Below, one piece after another: positions 36,450 to 47,496 of a stretch of DNA of 64,000 bases (position 1 is its first letter; the number at the start of each line of letters is the position of its first letter). Under the pieces are notes generated by a model, which saw only the letters and a program-made list of their open reading frames with translations, was not told the DNA's origin and searched no databases. The DNA is taken from the NCBI GenBank assembly GCA_007449985.2, contig VIIQ02000031.1, forward strand, positions 248,001 to 312,000, in the 5' to 3' direction. The stretch comes from Desmodesmus armatus (Eukaryota; Chlorophyta; Chlorophyceae; Sphaeropleales; Scenedesmaceae). The position numbers and the translations under genes are program-made.

Positions 36450-37712
36450 CTGGCAAAGCAGTCAGAATACCAATATGACACTGAACACGAACCTTACCTC
36501 CTTTATGCGAGTTCGTTGCGCAGGAGGCGGCACCGGGTGCGTGCTCAGTTGCGGATTGCGAATCAGCGATGGCCGATGTACAGCTCACTACAGCACGACT
36601 CGGCCGTGGTAACAAGCATATGCGTTCATAAAGTATGGTTTGCATGCATGACGAGGCTCTCACCTGAGGTCAGCTGTTGCCAGGTTTTGAGTAGGGACCT
36701 GGCCCATGAAGTCAGTTGCAGCATCGGTCTCCCAGCAAGGCCTGCACATATCAGCACCCACTCAGCTCTGCTCCCTGACGGCTGAAAATGACGCTGGTGG
36801 CCTAGCACCACAAGTTGCACATGAGCAGGAAAGCTTGTGTTGGGACACTCCCACTTGGCACTTGGGTCTTGAGTTTGACTTTTGTGCTTGTCATGATGGA
36901 CAGAATTTGCAGTGCATGGCAACATGAACAAATGCTATTGTTGATGGCACCAAACACCCCAACCCCTACTCCAAAACAAATACACAGCCCACTGGCAGCA
37001 AACCAGACGGCTGCATGTGTTGCCCACCCACCTGCAATGGGCTCCTGGAGGAGTGTCATCAGTAGCTGGGCTGAGGCTGCCTACTGCCTGCAAGACTCTG
37101 ACAGCAACACCCTGTCTGGCGACCCAGAAACACTGCACCAGCACGCATCATCAGTTGCTGTCACCAGTGCTGTCCTGCGCACCAGGCGCCTGCCACACAC
37201 AGCATTCGAAATGCTGCAGCTGTAGCGGCTGCACGGGACACACAGGCTGCTGCTGCCCTCCCAGACTGAGAGGGGGCAACGCATCAAGCAGCAGCAGCAC
37301 AGCCCACCAGCCGCTACCCTGGCAAAAGAGCAGACAGCGCAGGGGCAGTCGCGCAATCCAGTCAGCAGAGATCACGTGCTGCGGCTGTAACAGCCCTTCC
37401 ACATGTTCTGCAAAAACCATGGCCCAGTTGCAGCACACAGCAAGGGCTGACAGTCATGCAAGACTATCAGGCAACGGGAAATGGGAAGGAGAAGGGTGCG
37501 GCTGCTGACGCTCCTGACACAAGTTTAGTGACAAGTTCCCTGCATCTCCCTGCTAACAACCCTGTGAAGAATGTGTGCCACCTCCTCCCATCTCAGCAAC
37601 ACTCCCCCCACAATCATCTCACTCCTCATCCATTGTCACAGCACATGGCAGACCAAGATCCCAAACTGCGGATCTGCAGCTGCTACAACCTCTGGCAAGT
37701 ATGCAGCAGTCA

Positions 37713-38273
37713 TCAACAGTATTCGCCCCTGCTCTTGACCACTGCTACTTGCTGCTGGACGCAACGTAGTTGCGCAGTCAGCATGGCTGCCCTGCTACGT
37801 TTGACGCAGTTGCTGTCCTTGTTGGCTGAGCTTTGACCAGCCTCTGAGAGGCCCAAACTGCGGGACTGCAGCTGTGCTAGGCTGCTGTGCATGCTGCATG
37901 GGTTGTCATACAGTAGCTCACCTGGGTTGTGCTCAGCCTGCCAGCAGTCTTGCAGCCGCAGCCGCTGCCTGTTGGCCATACTGCTTCTTGGTGCTGCTGG
38001 GGCCCTCCTCCTGGTGCAGCTGGTGTGGCCACTGCCTTTCCCAGCGGACTGGTATCGCTGAGCACTGAGTGCTGAGCAATGTGTGCAACATGGCTGGGCA
38101 CTGCTGACACTGCAGCCTGCAACCTGCAGCAGTGACAGCATGAGGGAAGGGCAACCCATGATGCTGTGCAAGCATACACAACCGCTGCTGAGGCTCGGTG
38201 TGCTTGTGGCTGCCACAACCTGCTCCCCACCGTAGGGGTCAGAGAGGCTCAAATAGTCTTGAAGGCCTTCAGC
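37713..38273 (-). CDS. Possible upstream exon(s) of the propeller-like gene
   Basis: After the acceptor-like TTCCTACAG, a minus-strand frame runs without stops through GLQDYLSLSDPYGGEQVVAA and SSMANRQRLRLQDCWQAEHN. Composition is balanced and not a simple repeat. No partner exon with matching phase was fixed, so this is a candidate only. Confidence 0.3.
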   Translation of the reverse strand, partial: AEGLQDYLSLSDPYGGEQVVAATSTPSLSSGCVCLHSIMGCPSLMLSLLQVAGCSVSSAQPCCTHCSALSAQRYQSAGKGSGHTSCTRRRAPAAPRSSMANRQRLRLQDCWQAEHNPGELLYDNPCSMHSSLAQLQSRSLGLSEAGQSSANKDSNCVKRSRAAMLTAQLRCVQQQVAVVKSRGEYC

Positions 38274-38599
38274 TGTAGGAACACAGCTGGCTCAGGATGA
38301 GGTGCAGAGCGAACAGCTAGTCGTCACACCACCACTGTTGCTGTATGAATCCCAGCATAGGGCTGCCCAGGCAGGGGGCCATGCCTAGATGACTACACAA
38401 GCCTCACGCTACTGCAGACACTGCATGCAGTATTGTGCGAAAGTCTTTGATCGGGCTCGCGCTGAAGAGTCTTGAACTTTCAACCCCTGTTGCTGATGAT
38501 ACACGTGCCTGAAGGCACAGATCATGAGCAGGAACTGGACCTGACGAATATAAAGGCACTGCAGTCACGTAATGCTCTGACACAAACCCCTACTGGGCA

Positions 38600-38990
38600 T
38601 CAGAGTGCTTACCTGGAAGTGTGGGTGAGCGATGCTGACCAAGGCAAACACATGTCCTGCACACGCCTGCTGCTGCACAGAACTGTGACAGCTATGCCGG
38701 AGAGGGAACGTCCTGCATGCGGCCGATTGTTGCAATGACATTCAACATTCCAAAGAACATACCACAATGTGGCTGTCTGACCCCGCAGGACAAGCTCTGC
38801 ACACACCAGTCAGCTTGAACAGTAGTGTTGCACCGTGCTTGTGGCTTCATGGATCAACATGCTGCTTGGTTCTGAAAAGTAATTTGTTGATTTGACGCTG
38901 AAACGTCCAACAATGCAATTGTTGGTTGTTTGGTGTTCAGATCAGGGCTCAAGATCAAAGTTCAACTTCGTTTTCCAGGTATGCGCGCCC
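38600..38990 (-). pseudogene. Decayed copy of APC2 exons 1-2 and 5' flank
   Basis: This segment aligns in order with 28760-29160. Exon 1 resembles APC2 exon 1 (TTVQADW...VQSLSCG against TTDQANW...VHSLSCG), but its donor GTGAGG has become GTCAGA. The exon 2 end is also matched ('gtgcttacctggaagtgtg.gtgagcgatgctgacca' against 'gtgtttacctcgaactgttcgtaagctatgctggcca'), with the reading frame shifted inside it. No later APC2 exon follows, so this is a 5' fragment and not a second gene. Confidence 0.6.
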
Positions 38991-39631
38991 CAACGTAGTA
39001 CTCTGAATCCCCTATTAAAAATGTGTTAAGAAGTCCCGTCCCGAAGCTCGGGACGTGTGATAGGCTCGGCACTAGCAACGTCGCTTGGTAGCTGATCTTA
39101 CAGCTGATCTTACAATTCAGACATCCTCAGGTATGTAGGAAGCTGCTGTCCTGAGCCTTGTTTGAGCTGCTATCAGTTTTGAGGGAGCCATTGCCAACAT
39201 AGGGTTGCACTGCATGCTGCATATGCACAGACAATGCAAGCAATGAATGGCCTGTACCCGTACTGTGGATGTGCTGTTCACTGTTGAACCAGGACTCCTG
39301 GCAGGTGCATCTGTCACTCACGAGCGCAAGCACAGTGGCAAACCTGGCAGCGATGAGTCTCTTTGATAGCACCCTGTGACAGCACCGGCAGAGACATGCA
39401 CATTTACCTTGAAGTGCTACAGTGATGCACCGCGGCAACCAAGGTCGAAACATGCAACTGCACTGCAACAACTCCCAGCTAACACAGGTCTTCTGACTGA
39501 CTATGACAGCACATGCCCCATAGCAATGGCAAGCACAGCCAGATGTGGTCCAATGACTATGATCACACACAACATTTCACAGCACACTGTCACAGTGTGG
39601 GCATGAGCACACCCTGTCTAACAGCAGCACT

Positions 39632-39698
39632 TCACAGGTCCAAAGAGACAAATCTGCTGCCAGCTGCGTGCGGCTGGAACACATGCACCACAGGCGAC

Positions 39699-39739
<41 letters not shown>

Positions 39740-40342
39740 TTCATCCACCCCAGCTGCTGTGCCTGCTGCCGATACACTAGCTGCCCCTGCCTCTGCCGCA
39801 GCTACTGCCTGCTGCTGCTGCTGTGGCGGCCGCTCAGCCGGCAGCAGCTGGCTACTGAACACCTGCCCACTCTCTGTGGCCAACACCAGCTGTGTGGGTG
39901 TTGTCAGCAGCACTGTCAGCATGCCCCCTGTGTCAGCAACAAGAGGGTCACTCCCACACCACGACTGCCGGTCCTGGTCTGCTACACTCACCATAACTGT
40001 CTGACTCGCAGACAGCCCCAGTGGCCCAACGCCCCCAGCAGTTGCTACTGCAACCCTGCCCTCTGCCACAGCCCCTGTGCCAATCGAAGACCCCTGCGCT
40101 GCTGCCCTGCTGCCACTGCCGTTGGCGGCTGGTGCTGCCGCCGCTGCTGCCGGTGCTGCTGGCAGCACTCTGTCTGCTGCTGGCCCGTCCTGGCTGCTGC
40201 TGCTGCTGGTTACGCCAGATCTTGCTACCGCAGGGGGCAGCTGCATCGCGTGCACTGCGCAGCTGGGGAAGGCGTTGTTGCTGCCTTGTCGCAGAGTGGC
40301 GCAGTACACCACGCCCTGACTGACAGCGATGATCGGGGTGCC
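39632..40342 (-). CDS. Terminal exon, beta-propeller-like segment with Ala/Gln insertions
   Basis: The acceptor CAATGCAG|GGCACC at 40342 starts in phase 0, and the frame runs 236 codons to a TGA at 39632. Strand-like stretches PIIAVSQGVVYCATL, GGMLTVLLTTPTQLVLATES and VVHVFQPHAAGSRFVSLDL suggest propeller blades. Between them lie poly-Ala and poly-Gln tracts from CAG repeats (plus 39702-39737). The phase fits the donor at 43901 of the upstream propeller exons, so this is probably the 3' exon of the F-box/propeller gene, across an intron filled with retroelements and tRNAs. Confidence 0.6.
39702..39737. repeat. (CAG)12 microsatellite (poly-Ala on the minus strand)
   Basis: There are twelve tandem CAG units on the plus strand. 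A similar (CAG)n run of about eleven units lies at 40394-40427, just outside the exon. Confidence 0.9.
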
Positions 40343-40387
40343 CTGCATTGAGAATATGGGTGTGTCTGTCCACAACCTGGAAGCAGC

Positions 40388-40428
<41 letters not shown>

Positions 40429-40437
40429 AAGGACCTT

Positions 40438-40509
40438 GGGGACTTGCGGGAATTGAACCCACGGCCTCTCCTACCCTAAGGGAGAATCATACTACTAGAC
40501 CAAAGTCCC
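40438..40509 (-). tRNA. tRNA-Pro (AGG)
   Basis: The 72-nt cloverleaf has acceptor GGGACTT/AAGTCCC. The anticodon arm is TTCTC-CCTTAGG-G..GAGA with anticodon AGG, and the T-arm contains GGTTCAATTCCC. It is nearly identical to the gene at 49546. The A and B boxes are intact. Confidence 0.9.
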
Positions 40510-40574
40510 TGAAGAACCCCATTAAACACACCACACATGCAACCAGCAGTGTCCACTACGGTTGAGTTTCTCCC

Positions 40575-40682
40575 CTTGACCGAGTTCCCAAGCCCCTGCG
40601 TGGATTGGTCCCGGGGCTTGCATTGGGTCGGCTGGCCCTCTCAGGGCCTCTTTACAACACGCATTGACTGACTGACTGCGTC
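40575..40682 (+). mobile_element. Truncated retroelement 3' end with (TGAC)n tail
   Basis: 'ggtcccggggcttgcattgggtcggctggccctctcagggcctctttacaac' is followed by 'gactgactgactg'. It matches the reverse complement of the minus-oriented elements at 47.5-47.8 kb. It begins about 70 bp upstream of the tRNA-Pro 5' end and points away from it. Confidence 0.7.
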
Positions 40683-40774
40683 ACTTTGTGTGGACTACCT
40701 GAACTACTACCTGGACTGCGCATCAGCTGGCTCTATGCCTTGTGCAAGTTGCAAGCTGACTCGGCTCTTTGTAG

Positions 40775-40935
40775 TGCAGGTGGTTGAGCTGACCGCAGCA
40801 GGTTGGTGGCGCCTTGGTGAAAACAGCGGCACATGGAGTCAGTCCCGGGGCTTGCATTGAGCTGGCTGGGACCCTAGGGGCCCTTTGCAACGAACCATCA
40901 ATGTACTAATAATACTAACACTATCACCACGACTA
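40775..40935 (+). mobile_element. Truncated retroelement 3' end, related family
   Basis: It shares 'gcaggtggtt...ggtggcgcctt' and 'cccggggcttgcattgagctggctggg...ggggccctttgcaacgaac' with the 41.9-42.1 kb and 40.6 kb elements. It ends in a degenerate TACTAATAATACTAA tail. Confidence 0.6.
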
Positions 40936-41388
40936 CTTCAGGAGGCAAAGAAGGCTCATAGGACATGCAGCACTTAGCAAGACACACAATCATAACCCTC
41001 CAGCTAGGCTGCCGTCACGGCAATGCCATGACCATCTAACACTTTCGCTCCACCAAGTTGTGTGGTTGGCTGTTCAACTGTTTCGTGTAGCAACGTCATT
41101 GGGCTGGCATACATGTGCACATTGTTACCACAAAGTACACTTAGTCATGCCTCGCTGCCTGGGCGCCAGCAATGAGCAGCATCAGCACTGCAGCAACTCC
41201 ACCCTGTTGTGAGGACTTATGCAATAAGATTGCAATACAATCCACCACACGCTCCATGTGAGAACACGTGCTGGTTGAAAGTGACAAAACCAGTGGGAAG
41301 AAGCTTGCATAGTAATGAAATACTGCTAATGCTGCAGTTAGTAGCCGGCTGTCTGAACATCAGCAGTGTGCTGTGATGTGCACTGTGC

Positions 41389-41458
41389 TGCGCTCACGGG
41401 ACTCGCACCCCGGCCTGGTCCGTGGCAGGGACCTATCATACCCCTAGACTATGAGCGC
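41389..41458 (-). tRNA. tRNA-Gly (GCC), degenerate copy
   Basis: It is identical to the other tRNA-Gly genes over the acceptor, D and anticodon arms (GGTCC-CTGCCAC-GGACC). The T-arm has lost one base and carries a T-loop substitution (GGTGCGAGTCCC), so function is doubtful. Confidence 0.65.
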
Positions 41459-41514
41459 AGGAGTTGGTCTCAAGCAGGGAGGCAGTACAACAGTACCGTA
41501 CAGGGCAAAATCTG

Positions 41515-41600
41515 CCGTCCCTGCGCCGTGCTGGTCTCTTGTTCCCACGTTCGTGTTTTGAACTTCTCTGTTCCCCCAGCAGCAGCACCGGGAGCAGATA
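41515..41600 (+). mobile_element. Retroelement fragment
   Basis: 'ccgtgctggtctcttgttccca.gttcgtgttttg' and 'tctgttcccccagcagcagcaccgggagcag' match the reverse complement of 49285-49360. The fragment begins about 57-60 bp upstream of the degenerate tRNA-Gly. Confidence 0.6.
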
Positions 41601-41778
41601 ATTGCATGTGGCAGCCAACACAGGTCAGTACAACCTGTCACATTCCCCTGCTTCTGCATACTCTTCAACATAACAGTCTGGTTTGCTAAACTCGGCTGGC
41701 ACAACCAGCGGCAAAACATATTCCCAATTGCTGCTGTGAAACCTTGGCAACACATCAACTTCACACATGTACAGCTGC

Positions 41779-41849
41779 TGCGCTCACGGGGACTCGAACC
41801 CCGGCCTGGTCCGTGGCAGGGACCTATCATACCCCTAGACTATGAGCGC
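41779..41849 (-). tRNA. tRNA-Gly (GCC)
   Basis: GCGCTCA/TGAGCGC acceptor, anticodon loop CTGCCAC (anticodon GCC) closed by GGTCC/GGACC, T-arm CGGGG-TTCGAGT-CCCCG. The 71 nt are intact, and it is identical to the copies at 48036 and 58478. Confidence 0.9.
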
Positions 41850-41924
41850 TTGCTGTTGGTGACAGCGGCCGGATCGGACCGGTCTTGTACTGCATAACGC
41901 GAATTTCGCCGACAGTTCGGCGCG

Positions 41925-42145
41925 CATTCAATGGCCGCGCATTCAGACGCTTTATGCCTTGTACATGTTTGCATGTTGCCCAACCTTGTGTGTTGCAGGT
42001 GGTTCGCTGCTCTTGAGAAGGAGGTGGCGCCTTAAGTTGCATTGGAGGGACATGGTTTGGGTCCCTGAGCTTACATGGTGTGGGCTGGGTCTTTCGGGGA
42101 TCTCAATGTAACGAACAATGAGTGAGTGAGTGAGTGAGAGCGCGC
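41925..42145 (+). mobile_element. LINE-type 3' end with (GTGA)n tail
   Basis: It runs from 'attcaatggccgcgcattcagacgctttatgcc' through 'caggtggttcgctgctcttgagaaggaggtggcgccttaa' to 'gatctcaatgtaacgaacaat(gagt)n'. Reverse-complement copies lie at 46785, 47850, 48793 and 49005. It starts about 78 bp upstream of tRNA-Gly 41779-41849 and points away from it. Confidence 0.8.
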
Positions 42146-42149
42146 CCTG

Positions 42150-43036
42150 CATAAGGGTGTGTGGCGGGTTGTGTGTCTAGCTGCGATCAATGCCATGGAC
42201 TTGGGCCGTAGAGCAGCGTGCCAGCTTAGTGTGCAGCAGAAGCAGCAGCGTGCAGCATCAGCAGCAGCCCTCCAGGTTGCCGCTGCCCCGCGGGGCCAGT
42301 TGCTCATCACTGACATGTTTCAGCCTGCACCTCTTACACCTTTTCAGCAACAGCATCAGCAACAGGTGCGGCAGCGTCAGCAGTTGCAATTGCAGCAGCA
42401 ACAACAGCAGCAGGAAGAGGCTGCTGCTGCTCAGTTGGCTGAGGTTCAGCAGCAAGCAGTGAGTCACTTTTTGGAGCTTTTGGAGGATTTTGTAGCCCTA
42501 GAGGCAGCCCCCAAGTCCTGGTTCCCTCAGATCCCACCCAGCCACCCCTTCTTGCGTGTGACTGGGGACTCCATCTTGAGTGTTCACCGTATTGCTATTG
42601 TACCAGGAGCTGATTGAGTTTCTGGTTGGCATGTCTCCTGTTCTTTGTGCTCCTGATGCTTTTCACATTAAGCTTGGCCACAGAAGTTAAGGTGGCAGTG
42701 TGGATTTGTGCATGCTTTGCTTGCTTGTTGCACAGCATTGCTGCAGTTGGTACATGTCCATTTCCACACTGAAACAGCAGGTGCCTGTCACTCAGTCATG
42801 CGTATTCATGTTCATGTGCGTTCCACAAGGCCGCATCTTTCAATGCTCTATGCCTTGCACATGCTTGCATGTCTTGCTAACTTTGTGTGTCTTTGCAGGT
42901 ACTTGCTGAAATATGCAGGTCGGTGGCGCTTTGTTACTTTTGGGGGGATGATGGATTGGTGTCCCCGGTTGCCAATGGTCGGCAGCTTATGGCCTGAACT
43001 GACAGGCCCCATGTAACACAACTACTACTACTACTG
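42150..43036 (+). mobile_element. 5'-truncated LINE: ORF2 C-terminus, 3' UTR, (ACT)n tail
   Basis: The frame 42159-42617 encodes a sequence (VVCLAAINAMDLGRRAACQL ... AVSHFLELLEDFVALEAAPK) that parallels the C-terminus of the LINE ORF2 at 51.1 kb (MVCLAGIGAVDFGRRVAWAV ... AVGEFWRVLADFAVSAIIPK). A UTR of about 400 bp follows, ending 'catgtaacacaactactactactactg'. It is a second LINE family. Confidence 0.8.
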
Positions 43037-43234
43037 CGCGCCAGTCGGGGGCGCGATTTCAGCATAGATGCGTGCGCACGACTTGCGACACAGTTGCCTT
43101 GCATTCTGTGCGGGTAAAGGCCTTCCCGCGTGCAGTGCCGCCCGCGTAACCCCTTTTTTCTCTTCTGTTCTCAACCCCCTCCCCTGCCCCACAACTCCCC
43201 AGCCCTCGCCCTGCCGCTCATCACCCCCCCCTTG

Positions 43235-43842
43235 CCCCAGTTGGCTGAGCTTCAGCAGCAAGCAGTGTCTTACTTTTGGGAGCTTTTGGAGGATTTTGTG
43301 GCCCTAGAGGCAGCCCCCAAGTCCTGGTTCCCTCAGGTCTCCCCTAGCCACCCATTTCTGTGTGTGTCTGGGGAATCGACCTTGAGTGTTCACCGTGTTG
43401 TTGTTGTGCCAGCAGTTGACTGATTCTCTGTTGACATTTGCCCCTGTTTCCTTGTTCATCTGATGCTTACACCGACATGCTTGGCTAATGAAGTTGAGGA
43501 GGCAGTGTGAATGTGTACTTGTCTTGCTTGCATTTTGCACAGCTTTGCTGCACTCTTACTTGTACATGCTCACACTGGACAGCAAGAGCCTGTCACTGAG
43601 TCATGCTTGCCATGTTCATGTGCGCTTCACAAGGCCGCATCTTTCCATGCTCGATGCCTTGCACATGCTTGCATGTCAGTTAACTCTGTGTGCATCGCAG
43701 GTACTTGCTGAAAAAGGCAGGTCATAGGTGGCGCCTTGTTACTTTTGGGGGGATAATGGATTGGTGTCCCCGGTTGCCACTGGTCGGCAGCTTATGGTCT
43801 GGATTGACAGGCCCCAATGTAACACAAATCATCATCATCATC
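43235..43842 (+). mobile_element. More strongly truncated copy of the 42.2 kb LINE, (ATC)n tail
   Basis: The homology starts inside the ORF2 C-terminus ('ttggctgagcttcagcagcaagcagtgtcttacttttgggagc') and continues through the same UTR to 'ccccaatgtaacacaaatcatcatcatcatc'. Confidence 0.8.
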
Positions 43843-43900
43843 CCCACCTTGGAGACACAAGCCGAGTGCACTGCCATGTGCGTGTCTCATACACATTCAC

Positions 43901-46751
43901 CACCACTGTGTAGGGCCGCTCTGACCGGAACGGGCTGTTGCTGCTGACTGCCCGGCCATGGAAGCAGCTGGCCACCAGCAGCAGCCCTTGACACAGCTGC
44001 ATGTGCGCGGCGGCGTTCACTGGCAGCTCCTTCAGCAGCAGCGCCCCCACAGCACCTGCAACGAGCAGAGCACAGGCACCATATCATGCACGAACCAGGA
44101 AAACACAGTATGTCAAAGAGACAGAGAGGGAGAGAGAGGGAGAGGGAGAGGGGGAGCGGGAGGGGAAGGGAGAGGGGGAGGGGGAGGGGGGAAGCGTAAG
44201 CATGCAATCACGTGCAATATGCTGTGACTGACGCCCAGCCTCAAAGGGGTGATTGCGTCCCTGCCACACTGGAGGAAGTTGCAGCGTAGCTACTTGCGCA
44301 TTCCGTTGTGACATCCTCACTTCACTTTCAATGGAACAAAAATCTGGATTGACAGGCCCCAATGTAACACAAATCATCATCATCATCATGGAACGGGTGC
44401 AACTGCTGCAGGTGAAGGGCCTGCCTGGCACACAACCCCCTCGAGCGTTTACAGCTCAACCTCGTTATGCCTTCACACGCCTTCCCACGTGTCAACTCAA
44501 GTAAGTCACAAGGCAGTGGACCGCCAACCCTAACTGTGTCAACTCAAGTAAGTCACAAGGCAGTGGACTGTCAACCTTGTTTCAAGCTTCCTGTACCCTC
44601 AACCCTCACCTGGGCAGCTGCTGTCTCCCACGACACTCACTGCTGCCGCAGCAGCAGCCGCTGCTGCCGCTGCTCCAGGGTCGCGGCTGGCTGCTGCTGC
44701 TGATGGTTGTCGGCCGCCAACCCTGCTGCTGCCGCTGCTGCTGGCGGGGTTGATTGCTGGTTTGCTGCTGGTGGGTGCGGGGTGTGTGGAGTAGATCTTG
44801 ACCACTGAGCAGGGGGCAGGGGCTGCACAGTTTGCCAGGGCCAACAGCTGCTGCTTGTGACACAGTGCTACATGCGGCTCCAACACTGCGGAATGGGAGA
44901 GGGGAGGCAGACGGGGGAGGGCAAAGCGCGGATGGCAGCACAGACAAACAGGCTCAGCACAGGCCAGTGGGTGTGTCGACAGAGAGAGTGCAAGCGTGCA
45001 CATGCATGCTGACTAGCAGTCATCCGACAAGGATAGTCAAACAATGACGCTGGTACGGAAAACCAGGGCGATCCCTGCATCAAAGCTATCGTTAGAGCGA
45101 GATAATAAGGAAGGGCGTTCGTAGTGCATTGTGTGTGGGTGGGTGGGGGGGGGCTGAGGGTGAAGCGCGGCAGGCAGCACATACGAACAGCCTTAGCAGG
45201 CTTTCTACCACCCAATGCCATTAAGAAGGAGCAGCAGTGGTGCGTGGACAGTCAGGGAGCAGCAGCAGCGTTTGTGCAAGAGAGTGCTGTGGCTTTGATT
45301 GAGCTGTCTGCCAGACAGCTCACAGGATCGCCCGCCCCAATCTCACATCACAGACATAGGATGCCACATGGACGGTTTTCTGGGCGGTTTTCAACATGTG
45401 GTTGCAAAGCAGCTGTTGCAGTGACCTGGCACAGCTACTGTTGGGGTGCATGAGCTGTGCTCACCCAGCTACGCACTTTGTGCTTGCTTTGGGGCACCGG
45501 AGCGACCTGCTGACCACAGGTCCCCCCAATTCCTCCCGCAGTAGTTTTGGTTATGAATCCGCTCAGGAGTAGGTGTGGGGCAGCAACATGTGGTTGCCTG
45601 TTATTTTGGGCATAGGTGCACTGCAGCAATGAGTCTGTCAGTCAATACAACCTGCCCTTCTCTGGACTTGATCCTTAAAACACTTTATGTGTGGTTGGGT
45701 CGCCTGCATGGCAGTCAGTCCCGTGCTGTTTTTGATGCATTTGCTGTTGAGCGGCCACAACTGGCCCAGACACTGGGGAGCTGCAAGGCTTTCCCAGTTT
45801 TTGTCTGGTGGTGCTGTTTGAGGCACCTAGGTAGATTTGTTGCTAAGCAATGCTTTGGCGCAATGACCCTGTTGGAGAACGTGTAACATGATGATGATGA
45901 TGAATGCCATTCATCATCCTTGGACAGTTGACCAGCCAATGTGTCCAGTCGCGATACACCCCTTGCTCCAACATGCCTCCTTTCCTGCCTTGGACACCAC
46001 CAGTCAACCCCCCCCCCCCAAAAAACTTGCACCCACTGACATCTCCAAGCACCACCCACCACACTTACCTGGTGAGGGCAGAGGCAGACCATGGGCACGA
46101 CATACAGGCAAACCTTCTTGTCGACGTCCCACAGCCGCATGTCTTTACTGCAGCTAGAAGCTGCCAGGTGGCCACTGGCTGACAGGCTGGTCACAAACGA
46201 CTCGTGGCGACCCAACACGCCCCGGCAGGTGCAGTCTGAAGCATCCCACACCTGCAAGGGGTGGCAGAAGGGTGGGTGGGTGGGGGAAAGGCAGCAAGTG
46301 AGATCATTGGGAAACAAACATATGATCGAATAGTAGGGGCACACAGAGTGCTCTACACTTCTGTCAAAGCATGCATGTAGGAGTGCTCTGGATGTGGTTG
46401 TGACAACAGGGAGGCCAGGGGCCACTGGCTGACAGGCTAGACACAAATATTCATGGCGACCAAGCACTCCCTGCCACCCGCACTCCCCCCCCCCCCCCAC
46501 ACACACACACACCCAACTTCGGAATGTCACATCTTTGGATGGTTGATGCATTGGCTGGATGCACTCCCTGTGCCCCCCCCCCCCCCCCCCCCCGCCAAAT
46601 TCCCCGCACTGCCCCCCCCCCCCCCCACACACACACAAATCCCCCTCACCTGCAGGGCTCCATCTGCAGCTGCCAGCACCACCAGCTCGCTCCCTGTTGA
46701 CGCCAGCAGCGGGCGGTGTGCTGTCCCTGCAACACCATCCACCTCTGCCAC
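43901..46751 (-). CDS. Beta-propeller (WD40-like) exons of the F-box/propeller gene
   Basis: Exons: 46650..46751 (34 codons, GSELVVLAAADGALQ), 46069..46251 (61 codons, VWDASDCTCRGVLGRHESFV, HLAASSCSKDMRLWDVDKK), 44610..44885 (VALCHKQQLLALANC, SVVKIYSTHP, then Ala/Ser-rich) and 43901..44055 (LKELPVNAAAHMQLCQGLLL). Repeated L-A-A-S-S-x-D-x2-L-W-D character identifies WD40 blades, so the protein probably presents substrates or partners. The join 46650 to 46251 is in phase 0, and 44610 to 44055 is in phase 1. The junction between 46069 (phase 0) and 44885 (phase 1) does not match, so one small exon is missing or a base is wrong. The 43901 donor (phase 0) fits 40342. Confidence 0.65.
44140..44195 (+). 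repeat. GA-rich microsatellite (GGGAGA)n
   Basis: Purine-only run of 'agagagggagagggagaggggg' type in an intron of the propeller gene. Confidence 0.85.
44340..44392 (+). mobile_element. Very short LINE 3' end, (ATC)n tail
   Basis: 'tggattgacaggccccaatgtaacacaaatcatcatcatcatcatgg' repeats the final 40-50 bp of the 43.2-43.8 kb copy. It looks like an extreme 5' truncation during target-primed integration. Confidence 0.75.
45575..45903 (+). mobile_element. Probable LINE 3' end with (ATG)n tail
   Basis: It ends 'gagaacgtgtaac(atg)nat', the same TGTAAC plus trinucleotide tail architecture as the other elements, but the body has no clear copy elsewhere in the window. The upstream boundary is unknown. 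Confidence 0.45.
46165..46480 (-). repeat. Intronic partial copy of WD40 exon 46069-46251
   Basis: Plus 46412-46478 ('gccaggggccactggctgacaggctagacacaaatattcatggcgaccaagcactcc') copies exon bases 46167-46225 ('ccaggtggccactggctgacaggctggtcacaaacgactcgtggcgacccaacacgcc'). It lies in the adjacent intron at a spacing of about 243 bp, and C-runs with (CA)n follow it. Confidence 0.8.
46480..46640 (+). repeat. Poly-C/(CA)n runs
   Basis: Three runs of 12 to 17 C, two of them followed by ACACACACA, lie within the intron between the two WD40 exons. Confidence 0.85.
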
Positions 46752-46784
46752 CTGAAACACCAAAACAACAGCAGGAGCTCTCTC

Positions 46785-46888
46785 ACTCATTGTTCGTTAC
46801 ATTGAGATCCCCGAAAGACCCAGCCCACACCATGTAAGACACCCAAACCATGTCCCTCCAATGCAACTTAAGGCGCCACCTCCTTCGC
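46785..46888 (-). mobile_element. LINE-type 3' end, (TGAG)n tail
   Basis: It is the reverse complement of the 41.9-42.1 kb element's terminal 105 bp (cattgttcgttacattgagatccccgaaagaccc...aaggcgccacctcctt). Its truncation point lies about 75 bp upstream of the tRNA-Gly at 46963, and it is oriented away from it. Confidence 0.8.
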
Positions 46889-46962
46889 CAGGAGCAGCAG
46901 AAGCGGCGAAATGTTCCCAGTGAGTCCAGGGCGAGCCTGACCCTGCTGCTGGACAGTCACCA

Positions 46963-47032
46963 GCGCTCATAGTCTAGGGGTATGATAGGTCCCTGCCACG
47001 GACCAGGCCGGGGTTCGAGTCCCGTGAGCGTA
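46963..47032 (+). tRNA. tRNA-Gly (GCC), one base missing in T stem
   Basis: It has the same sequence as the intact copies except that the T stem reads CGGGG/CCCG (one C missing) and the last acceptor pair is G-U. Anticodon GCC. Possibly still functional, possibly decaying. Confidence 0.7.
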
Positions 47033-47496
47033 GCACACACAAGTGACCTGTCCTGATACTGCTGATTCGGGGAGGGTGGGCTGCAGCATAGTGTCGTTGT
47101 GCAGACAGTAGAATCTTCTGTGCCTAAACAAGCCATGACTTCTGGTTTTACTGCTCTGAGCAGCCCAACTGCCGACATCAAGAACTATCAGTGTACCTTG
47201 AACCCTGAACCCTACACCCAGGGGTATGAAAGAAGGAAGAAATGAGCGTTCAAGCTACAGTAGACTGCGCAAGCAGCGTAGCTGCAAATCAACCACTGAA
47301 GAGACACACGCAGCACAGGAAAGGACCGTCCGTCCACAAACCCAGGAGTTCACCCATAAAGGGGGGCGAGCACGCCGGTAAAAGGCAGGCTGCACCACCG
47401 TTGGGCCCAGCCGACCCAAGGTAACCCCCCCCCCCCGACCCAACCCATGTCTGCCCTTGAAACTCAAGGCTCCACCAAATCCCCTCAGGACAGCCA

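Noticed and set aside
38472..38738. Plus-strand frame with balanced composition (IHVPEGTDHEQELDLTNIKA)
   Set aside because: It overlaps the antisense of the APC2-derived fragment, is short, and has no splice partner.
45575..45886. 103-codon plus-strand frame as a gene
   Set aside because: It begins at a non-consensus start, lies in an intron, and ends at a retroelement-like TGTAAC(ATG)n terminus. It is more likely element sequence.
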